Source: Symsagittifera roscoffensis (Eukaryota > Xenacoelomorpha > Acoela > Convolutidae). Taken from it: DNA of 64,000 bases. This document shows, piece by piece, positions 54,220 to 64,000 of the stretch. Positions within the stretch are counted from its first letter, which is position 1; each line of letters starts with the position of its first letter. Position numbers and translations under genes: made by a program. Under the pieces are notes generated by a model, which worked only from the letters and a program-made list of their open reading frames with translations, was not told the DNA's origin and searched no databases. The DNA is taken from positions 22,227,996 through 22,291,995 of the forward strand of contig NC_087066.1 of the NCBI RefSeq assembly GCF_963678635.1. The letters run 5' to 3'.

Positions 54220-54475
54220 TCTAGCGGATTCATAGCAAAATACAAAAATTTTGACGTGGGAGAGCGCGCCAAACAAATGATTTTTTGGTCAAAACCTTCC
54301 AAAAATTCAAAATTGACGATTTGTCTAAAAAAAATTCATTTTTGGTCTGTTTTTTTTTAAACTCGCCTGTAGCTCAAACTTTTTTTTGAAAAATTGCATA
54401 GTTTTTTTGGTGAGCACTGAAAAGTGATTTGGTCGACCTAAAAAAAAATTGAAGTTTCTGGATCCGCCTCTGGTT
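54220..54475. mobile_element. Right part of a hAT-like MITE
   Basis: TTGGTCGACCTAAAAAAAAA and GTTTCTGGATCCGCCTCTG give the family's right end. The left end is unclear, at or before TCTAGCGGATTCATAGC (about 54220). Confidence 0.4.
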
Positions 54476-55834
54476 GAAACTGCGTTGCGCTATTCAATCA
54501 ACTCTGGAAGAAGTACGCCAGAAAACCCACTACATCCATAGCCCCACGAAATCAGTTAATTGCTCAAAAAAAGCTGTTCTAATACAATATCGATTATCTT
54601 CTTATATTTGCTGACAGGCTAGCATGAAGTTTAGGTTGCCCTCTGCAGAAACTCCCCGCCAGAAACTTCTGTATAGCCCCCTGGCTACGTAACGTAACCT
54701 TGGAGCCTGGAAAGCCCGATTCTTTTGATTGCTCAGTAAACGAAGTAATCGCCACACTTATCAACTATTTGGTCATTTGCTGAGGAATCATAACCATATG
54801 CAGCCAAATTGATAAAAACTTGGATCCCGTTGCGCAGCCAGAGTTACGTAGACAGGGAAGTATTTCGCAGTTTCTGGCATGAGCATAAAATTAAAGTTAA
54901 ACTGGAGCCTTTCTATTCCTACCTTTTCCAGGCATTTATTCGACTGTAGATTTTACAAAACTTGCACGTTCGAAGTATGCGACTTGCAGGTTAGCAATTG
55001 AATGAAAAATGATATGCGAGTTTTCTGGACAGTTTTCTGGTTTATATGAGAACTAGTTGACTTGTTGCTGATAAATTATAAACTCTGGACTAGTTGCTGA
55101 TAAATGAGAGCTTTCTGGCTTGTTGCTGCTTATAAAAGAGAACGCAGCACCACAGATATCATCGCCAAACAATGCTCTGTTTTTACTACAAAGAACTTTC
55201 ATACCACCAAGTTATAAATAAAACGTACGAGGTGATTAATGATGGTACATGATAGACCGGTTAAATAAAGTTACGCACATGATGGTTTGTTTAAGTGCAA
55301 GGTTCTGGTTGGCTTTTGAGTACACCTTCTGACCTGATAATGTTTTGCAAAACTTGACTGTTAAGTACAAAATTCTTACTGTCATTTTGGGTATTGCTAA
55401 ACGATGAAGAAATACTCAACTGCCAAAAATAAACCTTTCAAGCGACAAAATTTTTGCCCAGGTCAAAGTAGGCGTGCCTAATTCAAAATTAAACAAGACA
55501 AATTTTGATTGATTCGTCAGACCATAACTGAACAAATTAGGGTTAGTTCATATTTGTTGATTGCAACAAGTATAGTCGCACCATAGTTTACCTGCTTAGC
55601 TCCAAATTTATCATTGCAGTTATTTCACAAAATAATTCTTAGCAACCCCAAACTTGTACTTTGATCTTCGAAACCAACCAATAATGCTCTGATATTTTGC
55701 TCAAACCTCAAGACAAATTAATGCAAAAACTGTCAGCACATTCCTAATCTGTGTTATAAGCGTAACAAAACCACACCAAATCACATGAACTTTCGTCTGA
55801 AACACGGTCGACAACCACGCTGGTCGATCAAGGG

Positions 55835-55960
55835 AGGTTATCTCGCAAGATCTTGCAAGATTCTTGCAAATAAGGGTTATCCTGCAAGATCTTGCAATAT
55901 AGAAGCTATCTTGTAAGAATATTCCATGAATCTTGCAAGATAACCTCTTTATTGCAAGAT
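55835..55960. repeat. TTGCAAGATCTTGCAA palindrome cluster
   Basis: An inverted pair (GAGGTTATCTCGCAAGATCT and AATCTTGCAAGATAACCTC) encloses several copies of GCAAGATCTTGCAA. The ~125-bp unit is built like the other palindrome arrays but without the CCCG ends. Confidence 0.65.
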
Positions 55961-56279
55961 CTTGCTAGATCACACTCCCAAAATCTCTGTCTTAAAACAA
56001 AAAAAATAGTATAAACTAGGAGTAAGATCAATACAAATTGTTTCTAAAACGAGTACGGAATTTTTTTTTGAGTTGACCTGAAAAAAAACGATTTTTTTAA
56101 TTGTTAGTTTAAATCGCTTTTATTTGTGTAGAGCGTGCTTTTGATGAATTCAATGTAAATCTATTTTTCTGTGATTCAAACTGTCCCAGACCCAGAAAGA
56201 AAAATTCGCAATAAATTTTTGACTGAAGAGGTTACTATTGATAGAGGAAAAAAGTCTTAAATCATTTCTTGGATTCTAA

Positions 56280-56676
56280 CCCGGTTTGACCTCCATCGAC
56301 CACAAATGCTAATCATACAATTTCATACACTTAATCTATGGAAAAATGCTAGTCATACAAATTTCATACATTTTTGAAACATGAGTTTAATCAAATTTTA
56401 AAGGTATTTATTGTTGTTTTGTATCGAAATTGGTATCTCTTCACAAAAAAAAGTATGAAAAAAATGCTGGTCATACAACTTCCACATATGAAAAAATGCT
56501 AGTCATACAATTTCCAAATATGAAAAAATGCTAGTCATACAATTTTCATATATGAAAAATACTAATCATAGACCTTTCATGCAATTTTCTGTACGTATGA
56601 AGTTGTATGGAAAGTGTATGACTAGCATTTTTCCATATATGGAAATTGTATGTCTAGCATTTTTGGTCAACCCGGG
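56280..56676. mobile_element. CCCG-ended TIR element, TCATAC family (397 bp)
   Basis: Starts CCCGGTTTGACCTCC and ends TTTTGGTCAACCCGGG. The interior repeats AATGCTAGTCATACAATTTC and its complement, giving a strongly self-complementary unit. Same family as 42386-43072 and 56786-57323. Confidence 0.75.
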
Positions 56677-56785
56677 AAGCAGTGCTTGAATCTATTAACA
56701 GAGATGGCTCATTATTGTCAATCTATGATCTATGATACAGTTCTGAATGTATCAATAACGCTGTAAAAACGCTAAATTATTACTG

Positions 56786-57323
56786 CCCGTGTTGACCTCC
56801 AGACAAACAAAATGCTTGTCATGCAATTTCACAAATGGGAAAAATGAAACTGTGCTAGTTATACAATGTCATACTAAGAAAACTGTATGACTAGCTCATT
56901 TTTCAAAAAAATGCTTTTTCTTCTACATCATCAAAAAAATGTAAAGCAAATCCGAAGATGTTCAAAACTGATACCCTTAATGCAATGGTCTTAAAACCGA
57001 TTTTGGAGACAAAAAAAATCCAGAAAAAAATGATGATCAAAATTGTCATAATAGAAAATTGTGTTTTCCATAAAAACAAAAAAAATATAGTTATTCTTGA
57101 GCAGCAAAAAATTTTCTAGGTTCAATCAAATTTTGAAAAAAAAAATCTTTTGCACTCAATTTTTTTTATAACGAAATGCAGGCACAGTCTGATTTGTGTG
57201 ATGCCAATTTTTTCTTTTTTGTTTCCATATAAAAGATATATTTAGCTTCTGTCAAAAGTAAAACATGCTGCAATTTGCAAACACAAATTACAAATTTTAT
57301 GGCTAGCGTTTTTTGTCGAACCG
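56786..57323. mobile_element. CCCG-ended TIR element, TCATAC family, diverged
   Basis: Starts CCCGTGTTGACCTCC. TCATGCAATTTCAC and GTATGACTAGCTCATTTTTC words follow, and it ends near GGCTAGCGTTTTTTGTCGAA. The ends are less alike than in its neighbour 110 bp away. Confidence 0.5.
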
Positions 57324-57396
57324 AGTGATTTGCTCTGTAATTTTATTCCTGATAAGAGATTTTTGCACATATTTGTCATCAATGAAACTTCAATCA

Positions 57397-57952
57397 TGTT
57401 AGGGCTTTAGAGAACAATGCGGTCTTCTTCTTCTCAGATACGACTCTCCAAGATAAATCAAAAACGTGTTAGCAGTCAAATACCTGAGAGAGGAAAGTTA
57501 AATTGCTCAAACTTGGTTGCTCGAGTTATTTTTTCTCCGACTTTTAAACTATTTAAAGGTGCAATTTGGTTACTCAAAATCAAGAGTCGATATGTAGCTT
57601 TAGGTCAAGTACAAGGTCAAAAATTTGCCAATATCGGTAAAGAGGGCCAAAACTTCGATCAATTGCAAAAGAAAGACCCTTTTTATGCCGGAAACTTGAC
57701 ATCCAGCTGCATTGGCATGATCCACTATGAAGTATTTTTTTATTTATACTCTAATTCTATTACTTGTTATCTTACTATAAACTAGATTGATGGCCTGACC
57801 GTCGATAAGCAAGACCTAAAAGTTGAACGTCAATGTTCAGAAGAAAATAAATTCAGATTTATGTTCAGCTTTTCCTCTCAACTAAACTCGCTTACAGATA
57901 TTTAGCCAATCCGTTTGGATTCTATAAAGAGCTCATACTTTACAGTATGACA
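57397..57952 (+). repeat. Possible 5' LTR of the plus-strand Gypsy element
   Basis: TGTTAGGG to GTATGACA is followed directly by TGGCGCAGTCAGCAGGAT (57953), which looks like a primer-binding site. The 3' partner would lie beyond the window, so the LTR cannot be confirmed. A 122-codon ORF (57417-57785) lies inside it and is not recognised. Confidence 0.35.
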
Positions 57953-57985
57953 TGGCGCAGTCAGCAGGATACAAAATCCGCTGAA

Positions 57986-59110
57986 TGTTCCACCTTTCTG
58001 CAGAAGGCATCTTTAAAACCACCGCTGGAATGGTCAAAGTGGGCAGCGATGATGAAGATGGCAGTTTTCGCCAGGGATGGGAGAGAGGTAACAAATTTGT
58101 TATGAGCGAAAGCTCCCTGCAAGAACCAGCAGAACCGATCTATGAGGTTGAGATCACTGGGTAAACAGAAGCAGAAAAAAGAAATAGAGACATCAGAATA
58201 CAAGAAAACGAGTCATTTGGGAAACTTACGTTAAAAAAATCGTTAAAAAAATGTAATTAAAAAAGGCGTACGTTGTAGTATTATATCATGGGATGACGCA
58301 GACGCCCAAGTTCGAAGCTATATAATTCATTGTCTTGGATCAGAAGTAGAAAGACAACTACAACAAAAGAGACCAAACCTGAAAATTCAAACAACAGCTA
58401 CAAAATAACTGAGACGAAAATATTAGAAAACATATTCGTAATCACGCGAATCACAGCTTTCGAAAGGTACAATTTTATTTGTCGGAAATAGCGATAAAAT
58501 GAAACGTTGGAACTTTTCCATAGGTATTTAGTCGAATTGGCTTCTCGGGCAGATTTTGGGGATCGAGAAGATGAATGGGTTGGGAATATGTTCATGGCTT
58601 ACATGTCCTACGACAAGATTGCAGAAGAGCTGTTGGCAGAAACCAAATTACCACAAGACGCGTACGAAAATGCAATCAGGAGGGAAAAAGGTATAGAACA
58701 TCGTAAAACGATGAAAACAAATCCATTTGGAGCGGAATCACCTCAAACATATCAACGAAACAGGAGCCGATGGGCTACATTCAACCATGCGGGAGAGGTG
58801 TTTATCAAAATTTGTATCAAAACAAACAAAGAAGTCGAGGAAATTACGAGGTCGACCCCGCGCAGCGTACAACCACGGGGGCAAAAAAATCAACAAACAA
58901 ACAAAAATAAAACAGGCTATAATTGTGGCAGAATTTGAACCAAACAATTTGACTTCATGCCCAGCAAAAGACAAAATCTGTACTAAATGCGCAAAAAGAG
59001 GTCGTTTGGCAGAAGTAGGTCAACAAAGAATCAATAGATGCAAGAATTGGCAAGCCAACAAAACAACGAAGAAAAAAATTCATTCGCCGCAGAAGTTAAT
59101 AACAACCCAG
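57986..59110 (+). pseudogene. gag of the decayed element
   Basis: The start resembles Gypsy Gag (FLQKASLKPPLEWSKWAAMM) and breaks soon after. The nucleocapsid region shows YNCGRI in one frame, then CPAKDKICTKCAKRGRLAEV in another: two zinc knuckles, the second missing residues. Several stops and indels separate the parts. Confidence 0.7.
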
Positions 59111-59114
59111 TGGC

Positions 59115-59640
59115 TTGCGCCGAATTGATGTCGGAAAAAGGTTGGGAAGAAATTCCGCGGGACAATTTTACGGTGGTGGAAATTTCAGAAGCATTTCAAA
59201 TCAGAAACTCAGAAAACATAAAAGAAGAAGATATCAATGGAAATTTAGTCAAAGTAAAAACACAGTCCGGAAAGACACAGTCTGCGGTGGCAAAGTCAAA
59301 CTCTTTGCCTCCGCATACTTTGGAAATCCCATGTCTTTTCTTATAAAAAAAAGGGCTGAAAGACTGCGGAAAAACGACCGGTCCGCAATACTTAAGTTAA
59401 TTCCACCGGAGGATGCAGCCCGAAACTTCGCTTGTTATAATGGGAAATACATTGTTCAAAACGGACGACTTATCATTCCAGTTGAATGCGGAGGATGGAA
59501 AATTCAATCGTCTCCATTTCTCCCCGTAGACGATTAAAAGGAAAAAATTATCGGGCGAAATATTCTACCAAAAATAGGTATCAAACTTGTACAAGACAAG
59601 CCAGCATACAACAGTTTTCTCAATTTTGAAGAAAAAGAAG
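59115..59640 (+). pseudogene. Protease / pre-RT region of the decayed element
   Basis: Two overlapping frames; the longest stretch contains RLRKNDRSAILKLIPPEDAA and NGRLIIPVECGGWKIQSSP, followed by a stop and IIGRNILPKIGIKLVQDKP. The last part is the usual protease-end pattern (GRNxLxKxGI). The catalytic DSG/DTG motif was not found. Confidence 0.55.
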
Positions 59641-60590
59641 AAAGGTCGGACGATGTAAGAAAAACCTGGGTTCAAGAAAACCGTCAGAAGCTCTGCGTGA
59701 GTATCTGGTAATCAAAACGCCACGTAATGCAAACCTAATGTCTACAAAAGATTACTCAGATCCAGCAAAAAGATTGAAGGATTTCCATCCATGTACAGGA
59801 GATAGTGGAAGCGGGAATAAATGAACTAATTGATCAGAAACATAACAAGAAACTAGACAAATAATCTGATAAACAGTTTGTCAGCCCGATCGTTACAACG
59901 GTAAAAGAAGGGCCAAACGGTCACACCTGCGCTAGACTCCGAAAAAATCAATAAACTCATACACAAAAACAAATACCAAATGCCCAATTTTGAACTCTTT
60001 TTAGACAAAACTTCACAAATTATAAAGGGAGATGACTCCAACAAACCATCGTCACAAATCTCGATCTACGCTACGCATATTCGCAAATCCCATTGGACAA
60101 AGGGACGAGAGACCAATGCAACTTCAGTCTGATAGGGGGCAAAGCGACAGGATGATATCAATTTCAGACGAGATTCGATGGCCTCACTGACATGCCGGCA
60201 GAAATCCAAAAAGCTCTAGATCTCACGCTAAAAAATTGTGAAAACACATTTGCTTAACTCGATTACATTCTGATTGTAACAAAAGGTCATAAGGGTATAC
60301 ACAAAAAACTATTACATAAAGTGCTAAAGAAACTAAAGTACGAGAACTTAGCAATCTCACTAGAAAAATGCAATTTTGCATGTGAACAAGTTGAGTGGTT
60401 GGGCCACAAAATAAGCCGCAAAGGTTCAATACCACTAAAACGAAAAAAAGAGGCAATCCTCAAGCTCTCACCGCCAAAAACTTTTAAACAACTAAACAGT
60501 TTCATGGGGTCAATACACCCCCTCAGTATATACATTCCAAATCTCGCAAAGACGGCATCGACACAAAAATACTGCTAAAAAGTAGAGACA
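59640..60590 (+). pseudogene. Reverse transcriptase of the decayed element
   Basis: Recognisable blocks: FVSPIVTTVKEGPNG, NLDLRYAYSQIPLDKGT (with the first catalytic Asp), GLTDMPAEIQKALDLTL, then the active-site region where YLDD has become stop-Leu-Asp-Tyr (A*LDYILIVTKG), and FACEQVEWLGHKISRKGS. At least five stops or frame changes. The enzyme cannot be made from this copy. Confidence 0.8.
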
Positions 60591-60990
60591 AACATAAAAC
60601 ATTAGACTGGAAGTCGGAACACACATCCGCATTCCAAAATATTCTACAGCTCGTATCTGAAATTACTGAAAACAACTACTTCCACCAACATTTAGATTTT
60701 CGGGTATTATGCCTGACCCCACGTTAGAGCAAAACACAGACACAGATTGGGTAGCAAGGGCATATGCTTCACGATTTTTTTCCCTGGAGGAGAATTTTTT
60801 GTTAAACGAATTAGAACTACTAGGTGTCGTGTGGGCAATCGAACATTGCAAATACTATTTGTACGGGAAACACTTCACAGAAATTACAGATCACCAAGCT
60901 TTGATCAACGCGAGATAAACGCCAGCGAACGATGAAAGACCAGCCAAAGTAGGTTCACTAGGTAGATTGATACCGTTTACATTCGACATC
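60590..60990 (+). pseudogene. RNase H of the decayed element
   Basis: ARAYASRFFSLEENFLLNEL, LLGVVWAIEHCKYYLYGKHF and ITDHQALINAR match the Gypsy RNase H core (Glu of NELEL, Asp of TDHQAL). RLIPFTFDIKHLA follows in the next frame. Confidence 0.75.
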
Positions 60991-61021
60991 AAGCATTTGG
61001 CCTGAACAACGATGGGATTGA

Positions 61022-62240
61022 TTGACTATACGTACAAAAAAAAACATAAGAATCAGCGCTACCTCTAGAGAGTATGATGAGGAATTTGTTGTTGCTTTAA
61101 TTAACTCTTATAAATTCAACATTGATTTGATTGACAACGTCATATTGAACAGATTGGCCAATCAGAATAAAGCTCCACATCGGCTGATCAAAATGCGCGC
61201 GGAATATAAAAGGAACGTAACAGCTCAATTAACAAGTAAAGGGCATGTCAAAATTCCAAAATTAACAGCAGCCAGAACAAAACAATCACTTAATCAATTG
61301 CACTCACAAACATGAGCAGAGAATCTTGCAAAATAAAATTTGTTTTTATCAATTATGTTTCAACACGAAAAAGTGTAGAGACCACCATGAGGGGACAAAA
61401 GAACGAGATAAAATTGTTTAAAGGGGATTCATAGCAAAAAATGCACGGACCACAGAAGAATGAAGTTCGTCAAACGTAACTCCAAGAGGACGAAAACCCG
61501 AAAACAGTTGGAAAGGAGAGTCCGACCGGGAGGAAAGTCTGTCAAACCCACGCTGGCACAGAAGGAACAAACGACGACTTATGAGCATTGGACAACCCAT
61601 TCAACGACAAAAAGCCCAGTATCTCCAACAACAAACTCGCTCTCAACAATACGTGACGCCAGATATTTAATCACAAGTCAGAAGCCGCAAAATTTTCCCA
61701 AACTAGTATTCTCGGAGGATACAACACAAAAAACATATTCAAAAGGGGGAGGAAAAAACAGCATCACTACCGGCCGGACAAGCAGCCCGAACACCAGTAA
61801 CAAAAATGCCCCCGTTAAGACGACCAAAGCAATCAGAAAAGAAACATAAACGGGGCCAAAGAATAAAGAAACCTCAACACAGACGACAACGTTACAGACG
61901 CACAACGATATGCAATCGCAAACGGTAATCACAGTGAAAGTAAATGAACAGTATGACTACTGCGTCAGTCGATTGATTCCTCAACAAGTGGTAACCGAGG
62001 TCACGTGCTCCAGCGGGGCACCACCAACAATGTCGACAAACCAACTGGAAATCAGCCACGAACTAATCATGGCCAGCGTGGTGGAAAGCACCGATAAAGC
62101 AGCCACAACAGAAATTGGGGAAGATACAACCCTGTACAGAAAGAAAGTGCAACAAGTAATGGGGGTCAAAATCATTACCGCAGCCACGCGGATAGACAAA
62201 AACATACAACCCATTTGTATGTTTTTGCCAACACAAAAAA
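61022..62240 (+). pseudogene. RNase H-integrase linker of the decayed element
   Basis: Broken frames with protein-like stretches (DEEFVVALINSYKFNID, then LANQNKAPHRLIKMRAEYK) and a polar Lys/Thr-rich segment (61460-61850). No catalytic domain. The spacing matches the long linker of this lineage. Confidence 0.5.
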
Positions 62241-62249
62241 GAGATTGGA

Positions 62250-62930
62250 AGGCGCTTCAACTCGCATATGGCGACTACTGGTACCACGTTCGAAATAGAT
62301 TGCAAGTCAAGAACGATTGCCTACTACTAAAAGAAATGATCATCAATCTGCAGCAATTGCGACAGATCATCCTGGACAGTTTGCATTCGACCCAACCACG
62401 AGCGTCGGCGATGTTGGATTTGAGCGAAAACATCTAGTTTCCGCACATTCACCGCACAATTGTTCAAATGGGTCAAAACTGCCGCCAATGCACAGAGCAA
62501 GGTAAAAAATTAAAACCAGCAATAGTAAATTGCAATCACTCCAAATAAAACCGGTATCAGAACCAAATGAGGAAGTCAAATAGATCTTGCTGGTCCCCTC
62601 CCGGACGAACTAAATAAAAACGCATACATTTTAGTCGCGGATGACAAAATGTCAAAAATTCCTGCAACTAAGGAAGTTTTAAATACAACAGCCGATATAG
62701 CCATAAAAATTATGCAACGCTACATATCCATCAATGTGGTACCCAAAACTTAGATGCGACCAAGCACAAAGAATCCGAGCCAAAATACAAAAAAAATTGT
62801 AATACCAATATCATCAAACTTCTTTTTGCTCCGGTGGATGATCACAGATCGATCGGGGTTGTAAAATGGTTGATACAAGTTCAAAACGCAGGTTAGGGAA
62901 TTTGCGGGTAGGCGAAAAAACACTCCACAT
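62250..62930 (+). pseudogene. Integrase of the decayed element
   Basis: The HHCC finger region is split over two frames (WYHVRNRLQVKNDCLLL, ILDSLHSTQPRASAMLDL, then FPHIHRTIVQMGQNCRQC). The start of the core follows (DLAGPLPDELNKNAYILVAD, with the first catalytic Asp). The rest is broken by stops; the second Asp and the Glu could not be placed with confidence. Confidence 0.7.
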
Positions 62931-62989
62931 TAGTCAGCATCAGATGTCGCGGAAATCATAAAAACACTAAGGTTAACACAAGATTAAAC

Positions 62990-63523
62990 AACAAAAGTTT
63001 CCCCGTTCGAAGCCCATATGGGCCAAAAGCCCAATACACCATTATCAAACATAGCCATCACGAGCTCACCCGACAATCTAAATAGAGAAAACGCAAAACA
63101 CGCTTGTTTAGATCGGAGAAACCTGATGTATCCTTTGAGAAATCTGCTGGAACCCTCGAACTTGTCCCAAAGGAAGGGAAATCCACGTCAACGAAAAGCA
63201 ACACAAGTGTGAAAACAAGATATTCACTAAGTAAGGGAAAAAAAGCATTAAACCTAAGATACAAGGGAACACAAAATCAAGTGGACACCAACATAAAAAG
63301 GCATATACAACAGGTAGCCCGGAAAACAGTCAGGCTCTCTACTAAAGTTAAGGACCCTAAAACATTTGAACAAAAATACAAAACAATCGATGGTAAAATT
63401 CTAATGTATATACCACACATCGCTTGGGTTCAAACTAAGGGAAAACAACCTCGTCTGTTAAGAAATAGCGGTTTCCCTTTTGCACCCAATCCAAAAACAT
63501 ACAGCCCATGCGGACCCTCTTGA
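62990..63523 (+). pseudogene. Integrase C-terminal region of the decayed element
   Basis: SPFEAHMGQKPNTPLSNIA in broken frames is the usual end of the Gypsy integrase core. NAKHACLDRRNLMYP follows, and then a basic tail that ends in SKVKDPKTFEQKYK-like and HIAWVQTKGKQPRLLRNS stretches. Confidence 0.6.
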
Positions 63524-64000
63524 CTGAGTGGTTATATCGCGTACAAATCGGCTAGGAGAACAGGACATTGCATACCTTTTCGAGACATAGAACAACCAAA
63601 AAACACACAACATGAAATGTTCCGGGAGGACATAACAGCAGGATTGCCCGAGAAATTGGATCGAAAAGAACAACAACAAAGGAAGAAGGACTAATTAGCA
63701 ACAGAGGCCATGGAGAAGAACCGAAAGACGAAACCACATACAGGAACGAGGACAGGGGAAAGCCAAGAACCAGACCAGCCAGGGGAATGTCGTTCGAATC
63801 TGACCGACAAGGGATCGATATCGAGGCTACGTCAAGTGAAAGATGGTCATCCGCAGCATCAGAGAACACGGTACCATCTCCCAAATGACAAGACATGAAG
63901 ACAACGCCGCCACCACAACCTTCAGAGATTGCGGAACCGATAAGGAAATCCGCTCGGAATAGACGGGCCATGTTGGCATCAGTATTGGGAAACCCAATAC
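63524..64000. other. Unassigned end of the window
   Basis: Sequence continues the balanced base composition of the decayed element, without a recognisable domain. Both strands have open stretches with no family match. It may be the 3' untranslated part or an env remnant. Confidence 0.3.

Larger units (their letters stand above)
57953..64000 (+). mobile_element. Decayed Ty3/Gypsy element, second lineage
   Basis: The internal region runs from the primer-site-like TGGCGCAG to the window end, in the order gag, protease, RT, RNase H, long linker, integrase. Frames change and stops occur every few hundred bases. The RT words (YAYSQIPLDKGTRDQCNFS, then DGLTDMPAEIQKALD) place it in a Gypsy lineage different from the element at 28468-40907. 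No env or accessory gene was recognised before the window ends. Confidence 0.85.

Noticed and set aside
1..64000. CDS-like short ORFs of 60-90 codons across the AT-rich parts
   Set aside because: Composition dominated by Phe, Leu, Lys, Ile and Asn as expected by chance; no conserved motif, splice signals or repeated presence outside duplications.

Overview
The window is repeat-dominated, AT-rich genomic DNA from an animal. The signs are spliced BTB-protein exons with GT-AG introns, Ty3/Gypsy retroelements, hAT-type and foldback-type DNA elements, microsatellites and one 200-base assembly gap. The species cannot be named from the sequence. The mix of an env-bearing Gypsy element with many short inverted-repeat elements suggests a marine or other aquatic invertebrate (inference).

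Layout. 1-5330: gene-poor, old repeats. 5331-16770: a head-to-tail tandem duplication of about 5.6 kb. Each copy carries one exon of a minus-strand BTB-domain gene and one long copy of a terminal-inverted-repeat element. 18919-20715: the first three exons of that BTB gene. Phases fit, so the duplicated exon (197 nt, phase 0 to 2) can act as a mutually exclusive pair. 21-26 kb: palindrome-array elements, a (TATG)n tract and one unrecognised ORF.

28468-40907: the most striking feature, a 12.4-kb Ty3/Gypsy retroelement on the minus strand with about 98.7% similar LTRs and a 4-bp target duplication. Beyond gag, pro, RT, RNase H, IN and env it shows: (a) a TARG1/ALC1-class macro domain fused between protease and RT; (b) a spliced gene on the opposite strand between pol and env; (c) a candidate spliced accessory protein that shares the env start codon, skips env and ends in a leucine zipper; (d) a canonical T TTA AAC minus-1 frameshift site between gag and pro. 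This copy is defective: frameshifts in gag, pol and env, an internal RT deletion and two env stop codons.

41-43 kb: a decayed Gypsy gag-protease fragment and a short-repeat element. 43234-46093: a foldback element built of a 27-bp minisatellite in two inverted arms around the gap, with a 7-bp target duplication. 46-52 kb: hAT-type MITEs, several copies of a ~400-bp dispersed family and AGATCT-palindrome elements. 52-57 kb: isolated exon-like islands and more inverted-repeat elements. 57.9 kb to the end: a heavily decayed plus-strand Gypsy element of a second lineage that runs out of the window.
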